A stretch of 64,000 nt of DNA from contig NC_034409.1 in the NCBI RefSeq assembly GCF_002078875.1, positions 65,692,583 through 65,756,582 on the forward strand. Direction: 5' to 3'. Origin of the DNA: Numida meleagris. Its lineage: Eukaryota; Chordata; Aves; Galliformes; Numididae. The notes beneath the pieces were generated by a model. The model searched no databases and had not been told where the DNA came from. It was given only the letters and a program-made list of their open reading frames with translations. Position 1 is the first letter of the stretch; every line of letters starts with the position of its first letter. Position numbers and translations under genes: made by a program. Of the stretch, positions 50,908 to 61,836 are shown piece after piece.

Positions 50908-53142
50908 TCCCCTGGAAGGAGATTCAGAGTAAGAGTCCAATTTAGTCACTAAACTGCTTCCACAAGGAACACATCTCCCTCTCCCCAAGCTTGCTGAAGG
51001 AATCCCAGGAGGTTGACCTCACCGAGATAAAGTTGTCCTTTGTGAATATCTCATCTCATGGTACCAGTGCGATGCAATCTCACTGTTCATGCCATACAAC
51101 ACCTCAAAGCCACATAAAGCTCAGAACACCATCATCTTTGGTTCCTGACCCTTTCTCTGACCGCATTTGTGTGACAGCAGGCACGTATGTTAACATGCTG
51201 TGTCTGCATTTTATGAATGTCCCAAATCTGGGTTTAACAATATTTTCTCAGGCACTGAGAAAGTCTGGGAATTTCAGCTTGGCACTCATTTGGAGCCAAA
51301 AATATAGAGCAGCAAATGGGCATATGAAGGACCTGGCCAAAACTCATTGTCGTTATCCGTCATTCTGAATGTTCTCAGAGACTTTCAGGCTCCTGATAGA
51401 CTTGATCGTGCCAGTATATCTGAACCTAATGTGCTGGACCTGTCAGAAGCAAGTCCCAGTCAGCATATTAATTCATAAGCTTTACAAATATGATTCTTTA
51501 AAAGACTTTTGTCTTTGTATTATGGATTTTTGTGATCTAAACTTAGAACTAATACCTACAGCAGTATCAGTCCTAGCCTGTGTTCCATAACACATACCTG
51601 CAAGCAAGCGTAGGAATGCCAGTGAATAACTACTAGTGTTACTGGAGGGATATTATCATTACCATCATGTTTAATAACTGGGAAGCAGTGTGTTATTTCT
51701 CAGTGCTCTATCAAAGTCTCTTTCATTGTTCTATGAGATAATCCAATGATATCTAGAGTGTGGCTGTATGCTAATATTTTGTTTATTCAAATCCTATGTT
51801 GCACTTAACAGGCCTTCTATCCACAGTAATTTTTTTCAAAGTTTTCCTTTTCCAGTCACAAAAAATAGAGGTAATGGTCACATGATAATAGACATCTACT
51901 TCAGCTTGCTAAACCATATCTACCATGACTTATTAATAACTACCATATAGTGATCCATCATTGCTGGATGTTTCCTGCTTTGCAGATAGCCATTCTCTTA
52001 CTTTTGAAACTGAAATACCTTTTTTTTTTTTCCCTCTTTTATCAGTTGTTTTTACATCAGGGTCAACTGTTGAATTAAACTTATGCAGTTTAAGATTTCA
52101 TGATGCATTTGAAATGACCCAGATTTGAGAGACTGTATGAAGACATCTCCAATAGACTTGGGCAATTTCTTCATTATGCATCAGACCTAGCTGCTAGCTA
52201 AAATACAACATCAAGAACACCTCAATTCACAGTTTTGTTTGGCTTTAGGCTTAAATCCAGTGCACAGACAGGAAAGGCTGAACTCTGCACTCCAGGGATT
52301 CACTCAATTCTTTTGCACCTGAAGAATATTGGAGTACAATAATTTTTAGCAAAACCACTGAAAATGCTCCTTTCTTCCTATGTGAGATCCCATTCTAAAT
52401 AATAAGTTATCTCATCATTATTGTGGCATTGTATTGTTAAAATATTCTGTTCAAATATGAATGGCATTGCAGTAAGTCCTCTAGGAGGAATGCAAGATAA
52501 ACATATCAGTCAAATGCATCTGAATACAGAGAAAGAAGGGAAAGGGGGGGACTAAAACGTCTAAGTCTTGTTCTAATATAATCCTATATATTCCTTATGG
52601 AGTCAGCCTCTGTTGAGCAAAGAGCAATTTAAATGTGTTTGATTCAATGTATAGCTGAATAAATTAGACTTCATTTCAAACTAAATTGTGTCTAATTTTT
52701 TCTTTGACTCAAACAAAATGCAACATGATTTTTTTCTTCTTAAATAATAGATAAAACATGACTTTTTCCCATAATATATTTCATTTTCAATTTATAAAAA
52801 GATGCACCGTATGAAAAATTCCACAGGCTCTAGCACTGATGATGTTCTTGTGTCTTGCATCACCAGCTATGTTAAAAAAGAATGAAAGTATAAGAAGTAC
52901 TTTGTTTTCTTTCCAGAATCTGTTTATTTTTCAGACTGAATTTTTATTTGTAAAATCTGTCAGCCAAAAGCAAGATCTTTGTTTGAGGTCTTTAGATGTA
53001 AAGGTTCTTGACAAATTTTATTCTTATATTTTAGCTAATACAAAGATTCATTATAAGGTAGGGGAAAATAAATGCAAAGCTGAACACTTGAACTCAAAGT
53101 ATATCATTAAATGCACTGTGGGTGAACTCCTGCTGCCTAAGT

Positions 53143-53167
53143 AAAACAAAAACAAAAACAAAAACAA
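53143..53167. repeat. (AAAAAC)n short tandem repeat
   Basis: Four imperfect copies of a five-to-six-base A-rich unit ending in C. Confidence 0.9.
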
Positions 53168-54240
53168 CATTTTCTTGTTGGTATTTCAGATCCCTGGAAT
53201 TGATCCATAGACAGTACTTGGGTACTAAGGCTAGGTGCAGAAGCTTAAGAGCTAAGAATGTGCCTCTTGGTTGACATATCTTCACCTACTTGCATTATGG
53301 TTGTGGAAACGAGAGGAAATTCATGGAGAATTAGGTCCTCTGGTATCAGTGTGGATGTTATGTTTTACTTTTGCTCAGCGTTAAGTCTCATTGTTTGAAA
53401 TATACATGTCTAAATTTTCTTTCTACTGTGGCATGGTTTTGAAAGTGCACATAAACAGTGGAACAGACTGCATTTCACCCAGAGTTAACTTACAGTACCT
53501 ACTTTGAATAGGATTTATACTGTGGTGATAACTTAACCTTACAGTGCCCCTCAGACCGAAGATCCTCAATGTATTTTGGTAAATCAAATTATAAATGGAG
53601 AAAACTGAGAGAAAAAACAAACAAAAAAAAAACCAGAATGAATAACATGCCAATGCAGATATCAGTTGGCAGTTAACTTCTGTGGCATGGGAATTTATAC
53701 TTCATAAGCAATCAAGAAGTCTTACAGGAGTTTTAAAAATTGTAAGACATTGACTATAGCTTTATTGAAAAATAACTATCAAAAGAATATTTAACGTGAG
53801 AAAAGAAAACCCACCTATTATTCACTAGTAATATTAATAACATTTGGTAAAAAGAGGAATTAACTACATTATTGGAATAATTCTCAAGGACTAAACCACG
53901 CATCTTCCATGTGATGGCTACTAAACATTGGTGAACAAAACAACATCTTACGTGGTGATTTTCTTTTGCACTGTATCTATGAATGAGGAATTGTTCTTTG
54001 ACTTAAACTCTAATTCTTCCATTTCAGTCTCCCGTTACTGTACCTTTTCCTTGAGGGAACAACATATTCTAAATTCATCTCTTTTTTCTTCTGCAACTTG
54101 AATTACCCAATATGGTAATGAATTTCTGTTTTCTCTAGTTCTTCTCTGCACAGTTCCAAAATCCATTCAAGTTCCCCTCTTCCAGATTAGCAAGATGAGC
54201 AAAACTTGAAGTTGTGGGATGAGTGGGGATGTCTGGACTG

Positions 54241-54322
54241 CAAAATTTACTTGGGCATGAATGTTCATTAAGATAACAATAAGCTGAAATGTGGGTGGAA
54301 CCTCTACTCACTTTCTAAAACC
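54241..54322 (+). repeat. Copy 1 of an unidentified 82-bp repeat
   Basis: Starting at CAAAATTTACTTGGGCATGA and ending TTTCTAAAACC, this matches 54973-55055 in the same orientation. By hand alignment there are about 16 mismatches and one gap (roughly 80% identity). It belongs to no family I recognise. Confidence 0.75.
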
Positions 54323-54972
54323 AAGTAAAATACTACAGAAGTTACGACGGGAAAAAAGCATTACTCTCTATTAGGGTGAGGTACTGCTCAGAAGAGGAGG
54401 TGTCACTGAAATTTTAGACATGTTCTGAAATAGTGAAAGTTGATTACAACATTTTGTGAAACTTGGAAAATCTGATAAGGCTCTGAGTTTGTAACAGTCC
54501 AGGCTCTAGTTCACTCGGTTCTGGGTACATTCCCCAGCATATTAAGTATGTTCAGCAGCTTCCAAACTTAACAGAAATTTTTTGAGCAACATAACAGCCT
54601 AATTCCCAAAATTGTTCCCGGCACTTTTCATTCAGTTTGGTTACACATTTGCAGTCTACAAAGAAAAACTTTATGCAGTGCATTAGATGTAAGCACCAGT
54701 CCAGCAGCTCAGCATCTTTCCTGCTGGCTGGGGAAACATTGCTGCTGCCTGACTGTTGTTCCCATGATTGGTTGTTCCTCATCAAGCTGCTGCACATGGA
54801 CTGGAGCCACAGCTTAAATCCATCTCCTGTACTCAGTCACCGTACATGAACTTCATCTAGACAACTAATCTGCACCACACACAGGCACCAGGTAAGAGCT
54901 TAAATGTGTTTTACCTTCTAATGAACTGTTCACAATATTAGTCACTTAGAAAAGGAAAATTGCTCAAATTCT

Positions 54973-55055
54973 CAAAAATTTACTTGGGCGTGAATATTCA
55001 TTTTGCCAGCAGTGAGCTGAAAGGCGAATGGAACATCTGCTCACATTCTAAAACC
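54973..55055 (+). repeat. Copy 2 of an unidentified 82-bp repeat
   Basis: This is the partner of 54241-54322, lying ~730 bp downstream in direct orientation. The ends (TTTACTTGGGC; TTCTAAAACC) are the best conserved parts and the middle has diverged. It may be a local duplication or two copies of an unrecognised dispersed family. Confidence 0.75.
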
Positions 55056-56824
55056 TTCTAGACTACATCTGTGCCACTGGAAGAATGATCAAACTAAATT
55101 GTGGCAGTTATCTATGGCTTACTGAAATCTTCTGTAGAGGTGATGAACTTAAACTAAGCTTCAGGAAGGATATCTATGCAATCTTCAGCTGTTAAAATAA
55201 GGACACTTGCTCTTCTGCATTTAAAAACAACAAGAGGAAGTAATAAAGTAATAGACAGACTTCTCCATAAAGTCTAGCCCACCACAATTGCTAACAATGG
55301 TTACAATGGTAAACTATTGCTGTTTTGGTTAAACCAAGCCTGTAAACCATGAAACTGATGTGTTTTAGGGATTGTTCTTCTCACTGACACTTTCACCTTT
55401 CTTCAGGTGCAGGGTCCTGTCTCCTTCAGCTGCCTTCTGGACATTGCTGCCCCTCTGGTGGAACAGCAGAACAGATGTTGACTACAGCAGCTGCCCTCAG
55501 TAAATGGCTCACTATCTTCAGTGGCTCATCCACCTTCTGGCTGAGCAGAAGAATAATCTGATATCAGCTGTAATGCCATCCTCAAAGCCATCTGTCAAAT
55601 GTGTGGAGTGGGAGAAGTGAAGGGTATGCAACAGACAGGAATGTGGTGGTGTGGATACCCTGGATGCAGCTCCTGCAGCAAGTATCCCACAGGCAAGGTC
55701 CAGAGGTTGCCTGTCCTTGGGATGGAGGGGTCTTTCTCCACTCCAAGGCCATAGAGTTACATGTCACAGGACTTGCACTGTGATCACTTGGTAACAATTC
55801 ATCAGGTGAAAGGAAAACAAAGAAGTCTGTAGCTTTCACATTGAAGAGAAAAAGTGCGAGCCCTGTCATAAGGTGTTCTGACCGCATGCTAGCATCATAG
55901 CAGTCTCATTCCAGTGCCTGTCACTGCTGCATCATCTGGGCATTTTCATTCGTTCTATGCATTTGTTGTTTTAATTTTAAAATGCCCCTCTGTGCAATTC
56001 AGTTGAGATATTTCTGTTTTCAATAATACATTTTCCATTATGCTTTCCTTCCTCCTTCTGACCTCTCTGAAATCAAGCACTGCAGTCCACTGACATGTTG
56101 ACAGTTTTACATGAATTAATGAAAAAGGAGTTGGTGAAAAAGTGACTGACAAAAATTTGTATATTAATATTAAACCAACTGTGAATCTAAGTTGCTCTAC
56201 TGAAAAGAGAATTAGGAGAAGGGGGAACTGAAGAAAGTATATATCCACTATGTATGATTAAGAATATATTCTATTATTCAATTTATAATGAATAATTTTA
56301 AGAATTGAGGCTATTGCCTGGAGGCAGAAATTCTTGCTCTGAATTGCACTCAGGACTGCCTTACTGGTATTGCTGAGAGGAAGTGAAAATGGATATTCCA
56401 ACACTGTGAAAAATAGTAGTTCAACACTGGTCCTTTAATGGAAAAATATGAATAATCTTGGTAACAAAAAAAAAAAGATACAAGATGTAAAGATACTTGC
56501 TGGATAATTTCTTGTCTTCTTTTTCAGGTAAAAAGCTGAAATACATAAATCTAAGAGTCGCAGAAGTGACACCTCATCTTTTTGAAACAACGCACTGTGG
56601 AATGTGTTAGCTTACTGTATTGCATCAGGCTCGTGCTCTTTTCATTTGCACACACTCCAGTTTCACACCCATGTTTCCTTTAACACTTCAGCCCTCCTCA
56701 TCCCCTCAGTGTTTGGCTTCACCCAGTCTGCGGTAACAACGAGGCCTGGCGCTCACGAGTATGGGACTGCATGGTGCAGGCCAGCTCAAACAAGGCTGCT
56801 TCCTCTTTCTGTTTTCCTGCCCAG
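55056..56824. other. Unique DNA, GC-richer patches
   Basis: The stretches 55400-55780 and 56640-56820 are GC-richer than average. A possible acceptor (CACCTTTCTTCAG, ending about 55406) has no convincing coding exon after it. Frames at 55582-55887 (-) and 55955-56248 (-) have no motif. This region lies just upstream of the candidate exon at 56825. Confidence 0.4.
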
Positions 56825-56972
56825 AGCTGCCAGCCAACCAAAGATGAAATTCCTCCATTCCTGGAACATCTGGCTGAGCCTCTCAATGCTCATAATTATC
56901 CTCCCACTCCCGGCTCTCTGCAGGTGCAGGGAAGTGTGGTGCAGGTTCTGTGAGAGCACAGCTTTACGGTGG
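56825..56972 (+). other. Candidate signal-peptide-coding exon
   Basis: A strong-looking acceptor (CTTTCTGTTTTCCTGCCCAG) ends at 56824. Nineteen bases later comes an ATG in good context (AAAG before it, 56844-56846). The frame encodes a short basic/aromatic start, then a hydrophobic core (LSLSMLIIILPLPALC, residues 11-26), then a Cys-rich stretch (RCREVWCRFCESTALRW). It reaches a GTAAGT donor at 56973, ending in phase 0 after 43 codons. This is how the first coding exon of a small secreted protein looks. Against it: no partner exon was identified, I recognise no family, and every signal is short enough to arise by chance. If the donor is not used, the frame stops at 56999. Confidence 0.2.
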
Positions 56973-58606
56973 GTAAGTTCACCTATAAATCTCAAGTAAA
57001 TGCATGCCAGATGATTTAACGTACATTTTTGGTTTTATAATTTTTACTGAGAGAGGATCTCACTGATAAAATGCCAAGTGGAATAATGTTATATAAGTTA
57101 AGAAACTTAGGGCAAAACCTCCAAAGTTGTAGTGAGTGCAGAACTTTGTATTGCCATCAAAATCTACATCCCAACACCATATGCTGCCATATCACTAATG
57201 CCTTTACAATCTGCCTATCCTCATTCGCATTTTATCCCTTCTCTCAAAACAGGATCTCATTTTCAGCTGCTTTTTGTCTTCACCCACTGCTCCTCCCTCA
57301 TCAGTCGGCCACTTGCTGCCCTCATCTCACACAGAAACCCCAGGAAAACCTTCCTATGCATTCCCTAGCAGGGGATGCTCCTGTAGTCCAAATGTGAATG
57401 TTGCCAGAGCCACAACCTGTTCCTTGTTCAGCTCAGCACAGCGCACCTAAGCAGATGGTGAGTAATGGCATGCAATGCCTACTTATTTTTCTGTGCTTTC
57501 CTCCATATGGTTCCTGTATTAGGCCTGGAAACAAACTGAAGGAGGTAGTATGAATAGGAAATGAATTCTATTAAGCTCCACAAAGTTGCTGTGTCCTTGT
57601 ACTGATACAAGAGTGGCTGAGTCAGTTCAGACCTGAGATGGGAATATGCAGCTTCACTGATGTTCGTAGGGTTACAGCTACCTGTATCATATAAAAATGT
57701 GACTGTATGGTGCACGAGCCTGAAAGCCACTTGAGCACACTCTTCAGTTTCTCATTTTCTCATTAAAATCATCCCAAAGCAAGTGTGAGATCTTGCTGCA
57801 TTAATACATCTAAATGTTCTGACATGATGTAGGACTACCCAGTCCTAGAAATGGATAATGCTGCTTGCTCCTTTTGGTTGTGGTGGTGGTAGATAATATT
57901 TTAACATGTGAAACAACCTGATATTAAAAAGGATGTGTTTAGATCATCTGAGATTTAGGTATATATTATTTGTGGTTAAAAAGGGCTGTTTAAAAATGTC
58001 AGATTTCACAATTTAGAATAGCATTCTTAAAAAACACCTGTGAGTATATCTGTTACTACAAGCTGTTGCTTTCAGTGAGACAACTTCCTAAATACCTAAA
58101 GGCCAGAATTAGTTTACAGCTATTTTTGATATATTAATTTCTCAGTCACTTGGGGCCAAATCCCCAAGAGAGAGGTACAACATGAGAGATGCACAAAGCC
58201 CAAGAGGCAAGGAACAAGAACGTACCATCCTGCAGCAGCCCTGTGAGTAGAGAAAAGGGAGGTGCAAGTCTTGGGTTCTTATCCCATCTTAAGGGTTGGC
58301 TCACGGAATTTATATTGAAAAAATCATAGAATATATGACCAAAAAAAAAGACAAAATAATCAAATTTGGGAGTGGAAATAAGATGTTCTCCTTCCAGGAA
58401 GAAGGAGGAAAAGAAGGGAGGGCCTGGGTTATTTTGCTTTCCTGACCCCAGATGTCCCTTGCACATACTCACTGTAACCCTTAGCCTGCAGGAAAATCTA
58501 TGAAGCAGCCCAAACCTGAAATAAGGCCAACTTGCAAGAAATAATTAAGGATTTTTCAGTTCCAAAAGACAGCAAGGCTCACCTATGCAACACTGGCAAG
58601 CCCCTA
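56973..58606. other. Unique DNA, no gene supported
   Basis: A GTGAGT donor at 57460 follows an acceptor-like TTGTTCAG by only about 25 bp, too little to call an exon. Frames at 57071-57397 (+), 57479-57730 (-) and 58146-58472 (-) have no recognised features. Some sequence near 57190-57360 is pyrimidine-rich. Confidence 0.4.
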
Positions 58607-59164
58607 CAAGGGCTGCTCCAAAAGTAATGTCTCCCATTTTATTATGTTGGCACATGATGGTAGACAGATGTTGGTGATATGGCAGTAGAAGCTGAACCTT
58701 CCCACCAATATTCTGTTACATTTTGTTGCTGTGTGACAGATGGCAGCAGAGGGACAGGCTGACAAAGTGACGTCTGACATGGAAGTGTGGATGAAGCAAA
58801 GGTGTGGCACTGAATTCCTCCATGTGGAAAAAATGGCACTCACTGACATTCATTGACACTTGCTGAATGTTTCTGGAGACCTAACAGTGGATGTGAGCAC
58901 ACTGAGGTGGTGGGTGGTGCGTTTTAGCAGTGGTGTCAGCAACATGAAATACAGGTCACATTCTGGATGGCCATGCACAGCTTTCACACCACAAAATGAA
59001 GAGTGTCTCTATCAGCTCATCCACACAGGAATTGGCTAACGGCGGTGACTATGTGGAAAAACAGTGTTTTGTAGCTGAGAATTTGCTCTATCAAAAAGTG
59101 TTATTGTGCTCTCTGTATCTGCTGCAGTTTCCATGGAAATAAATAGGAGGCAGAGCGGCCTACC
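58607..59164 (+). mobile_element. Galluhop-type mariner, internally deleted
   Basis: This has the same family and 5' region as the copy ending at 48649 but the opposite orientation. It begins CAAGGGCTGCTCCAAAAGTA directly after a TA (58605-58606) and shares CCTTCCCACCAATATTCTGT and GTGACAGATGGCAGCAGAGG with that copy. Transposase-derived sequence with frame breaks runs to about 59025. It then jumps to the 3' region (GGCGGTGACTATGTGGAAAA, then CCATGGAAATAAATAGGAGG). Most of the catalytic domain is missing. The 3' inverted repeat reads AGGAGGCAGAGCGGCC and lacks about nine bases (ATTACTTTC) relative to the other copy's terminus. The end is placed at 59164 before a TA. It has no coding capacity. 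Confidence 0.88.
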
Positions 59165-61461
59165 TACATACCACTGAAAAATTTCATTGCCTCCAACTTT
59201 GATGTATGGCTAGAAATTGTTTTCCAAATCAAGAGAAAACAAAAGAAAAAAAGCTCTCTCCCCAATGACTCTACACTGCCCTGAACCACATACAGTTCCT
59301 GAGCAGCAGACAGTTCCCAGAGGCATCTTGGTTACACGATAAGCACTGGTGCTATGCGTTGTTGCAGTGGGTTATGGAGCAATCTCAACTTATGTTTGTG
59401 GAAGGGAGTCTGCCAGCCCAGGTTTTTGAAGGTGACATTATTTGCTTGATTCTATGATTCAACTGCATGGCTAATCCAGTGTGACCCTGTAATGGACTGC
59501 TGGGATTCCTAAAGAGCCATCATCAGCTTCTCCTGAGAGCTCCCACTTCCCTCAGCCCACCCACATTAGTAGCATGTGTGTGTATTGTGACTTCCTGCCG
59601 TATGAAGACTTCAGTGAGCAGCTCACAGAGGCAAAGAAAGCGGCATCCATAAAAAGTGGGGATACTCAGGAGTGAGTATAGACATTTGGCTCCCAGTCCT
59701 TGCTTCAGTGGTTGGTTTATGTATTTTAAGTACATTTTTTATCTTATATTTAACATCTACATTATAATTCTTATGTAAGCCAGCCACTGGAGCAGGGGCT
59801 GAGATCCAGGTGTCTCTGGCCCTCAGTGAATGTTCCTGCCACTCTGGACACAGCTCCCCAGCTGATATAGGCAGAGGAACACACTTGTTGAACCTGTCAG
59901 GAATGAATTAGACATGGGGAATTCAGTTCTGCTGGCACTGAAAGACGCCTAGACATACCCAGAAACATCAGGCACTTGGATTAGGTAGCTGAAGAATGTT
60001 GGGATGCAGGCACCTTAAGATCAACAGTGTATTTTTAAAATCTTACTGGATACTTATTTGCATCTTTAGATATCTAAGTAACTGCAACAGTTTCATATCA
60101 GGTCAATTTAAATACTTGTGCTTCTTGCATGTTATTTTAAGACTTTTCCCTTAACAATTTTTTTCCACTCTAAAAGTGGTTTCCTAATGTGACTCAGAGG
60201 GAGACCATCATTAGTAAGTCATTAATGAGCCTGTAACTTTGATTGTGTTCATTACATGCCAAGTAAGAATAATTTCAATGAAATAAATTACTTTTTTTTT
60301 TTTTGCCTAATGAGTAAGACAAGAATTCATGCTCAGCATCCCTTTACTCTGAGTGATTTGATCATTTTGTTTGGAATACGCTAGCAAGAACTGTTACTTT
60401 CAGCCTATATTTCTGTTTCTCAGCTATTAAAACAGAAATGCATTTTGTTTGTCTTACCAGGAAGAGGCACTTTGAAGATATCTGTCCTATTTCCTAGGCT
60501 GCCTTGCTAAGGGGTTGTGTGCACACTTACAAATTACAAAAAACAGAAGAGAAAAAGAAGAAAACATAAAATTCTAGTGTACATAAACAATTATTTTAAA
60601 ATAATCACTTTCTGCTAGCATTTTTGGCAGCATGTACTCTGAGACACGGGATGATATGGAACTAGCCCAAAGACTCTGCTGCATGTTAGTAAATACCGCA
60701 TGAGTTTTCAGGGTCATCACCCAGGACTGTCACAAAACAGGTTATGTTAGAGGCAAGCTGAGCATCAGCTTTGAAATTCCTGTTTGATGAACTAGTGACC
60801 TTCTTGAGCCTTTTGCAGAATATTCTTCAGCATTAGAAAGGAAATAGATGATGAGAAAGGCCAAGAAAATATTCTGTCTTTATAGGTGCAGTAGCTGGAT
60901 CCTCCAGAGAAAAGAAAACCTATGGGAAGTAGGGCCCCATCCTGCAAATATTCATATATTCACTGAATTTTGTTTCTTCCAGCCTCCAGGGAACAGGAAC
61001 AGCACTCCAGCCCCTTCACAGTGAGGCAGAGCTTTTCTGAAGGACTCGAGTCTGCTTTTGCGTGCCTCATTTTCTCATAGTTCTACTCAGCTCCATGACT
61101 TGTTTGTACAACAAAGGTAAGCATAAAATACACCTTCCTCCAGAGGAGGGTGTTTCTAAGGTATTGCTTATATATCTACGAATAAGCACAGAATATTAAT
61201 TTTCTGTAGACTAGCGTCATGTTCAATATTGCAGTAAAAACTTACGCAAAATGTGAACTCTCAGATGTGATAAAATAGCATCACTCTCTGAAGACTAGCT
61301 TCACCTCATGGGAAGCATTGAATACACCATATTTTTAAAAGCTGTAAATTTACATGTCAGTTGTGAACATCCTTTGACTATCCTGCAGTTAAAACTAGAT
61401 GGAAGTTTGCATTTAAAATAGGGAAAAAATCCCTGAATATTTCACCCTCAACCTTGTAAGC
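59165..61461. other. Unique DNA, no gene supported
   Basis: A T run lies at about 60291-60304. The stretch 59780-60010 contains GATGCAGGCACCTTAAGATC, loosely like motifs of old sauropsid SINEs, but it is too short to assign. No coding frame over 70 codons and no RNA gene were seen. Confidence 0.4.
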
Positions 61462-61497
61462 AGCTCCAAGATGCCAAGAAGCTCCAAGGTGCCAAGA
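61462..61497. repeat. 18-bp tandem duplication
   Basis: AGCTCCAAGATGCCAAGA (61462-61479) is followed directly by AGCTCCAAGGTGCCAAGA (61480-61497), with one mismatch. It lies ~45 bp from the tail of the next CR1 copy. Confidence 0.9.
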
Positions 61498-61543
61498 TGT
61501 GTTACGTTCACCAGGAATCCACCTGAGCACAGTAACCCATATG

Positions 61544-61836
61544 TCATAGAATGGTTTGGGTTGGAAGGGACCTTTAAGATCATCTGGTTCCAATCCCCCT
61601 GCTATAGGCATGGACACCTCCCACTAGACCCGGTTGCTCAAAGCCCCATCCAGCCTGGCCTTGAATGCTTCCAGGGTGGGAACATCCACAGCCTTTCCAA
61701 GCAACCTGTTCCTGTGTCTCACCACCCTCACAGTAAAGAATTTCTTCCTGATATCTAGTCTAAATCTACGCTCTTCCAGTTTAAAACCATTTTCCCTCGT
61801 CCTGTCACTACACACCCTTACAAAAAGTCCCTCCCC
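61544..61836 (-). mobile_element. CR1 LINE 3'-end fragment
   Basis: This is the best preserved 3' end in the window. The plus strand opens TCATAGAATGGTTTGGGTTG and continues GGAAGGGACCTTTAAGATCA, the ORF2 C-terminus and CTTACAAAAAGTCCCTCCCC. On the minus strand an open frame gives FRLDIRKKFFTVRVVRHRNR and EAFKARLDGALSN, the end of CR1 ORF2, then a stop and the 3' UTR. The copy is 5'-truncated at about 61836. Its closeness to the family pattern suggests it is among the younger CR1 copies here. Confidence 0.95.

Larger units (their letters stand above)
48650..54240. other. Unique DNA with simple repeats, no gene supported
   Basis: Frames at 49481-49792 (+, driven by GT- and T-rich simple sequence), 50761-50952, 50991-51368 and 52839-53144 (+) have no recognised domain or supporting splice pattern. 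The longest is 125 codons (50991-51368). Simple repeats are listed separately. No transposon signature was found beyond the mariner end. Confidence 0.4.

Noticed and set aside
50991..51368. 125-codon plus-strand frame
   Set aside because: No domain, no repeat or gene signature, and a length near the chance expectation.
57434..57466. Possible mini-exon between TTGTTCAG and GTGAGT, downstream of the candidate exon
   Set aside because: Only about 25 bp long, with a short polypyrimidine tract; chance AG/GT pairs at this spacing are common.
59780..60010. Fragments resembling old sauropsid SINE motifs (GCAGGCACCTTAAGATC)
   Set aside because: The match is under 20 bp with no second diagnostic segment.
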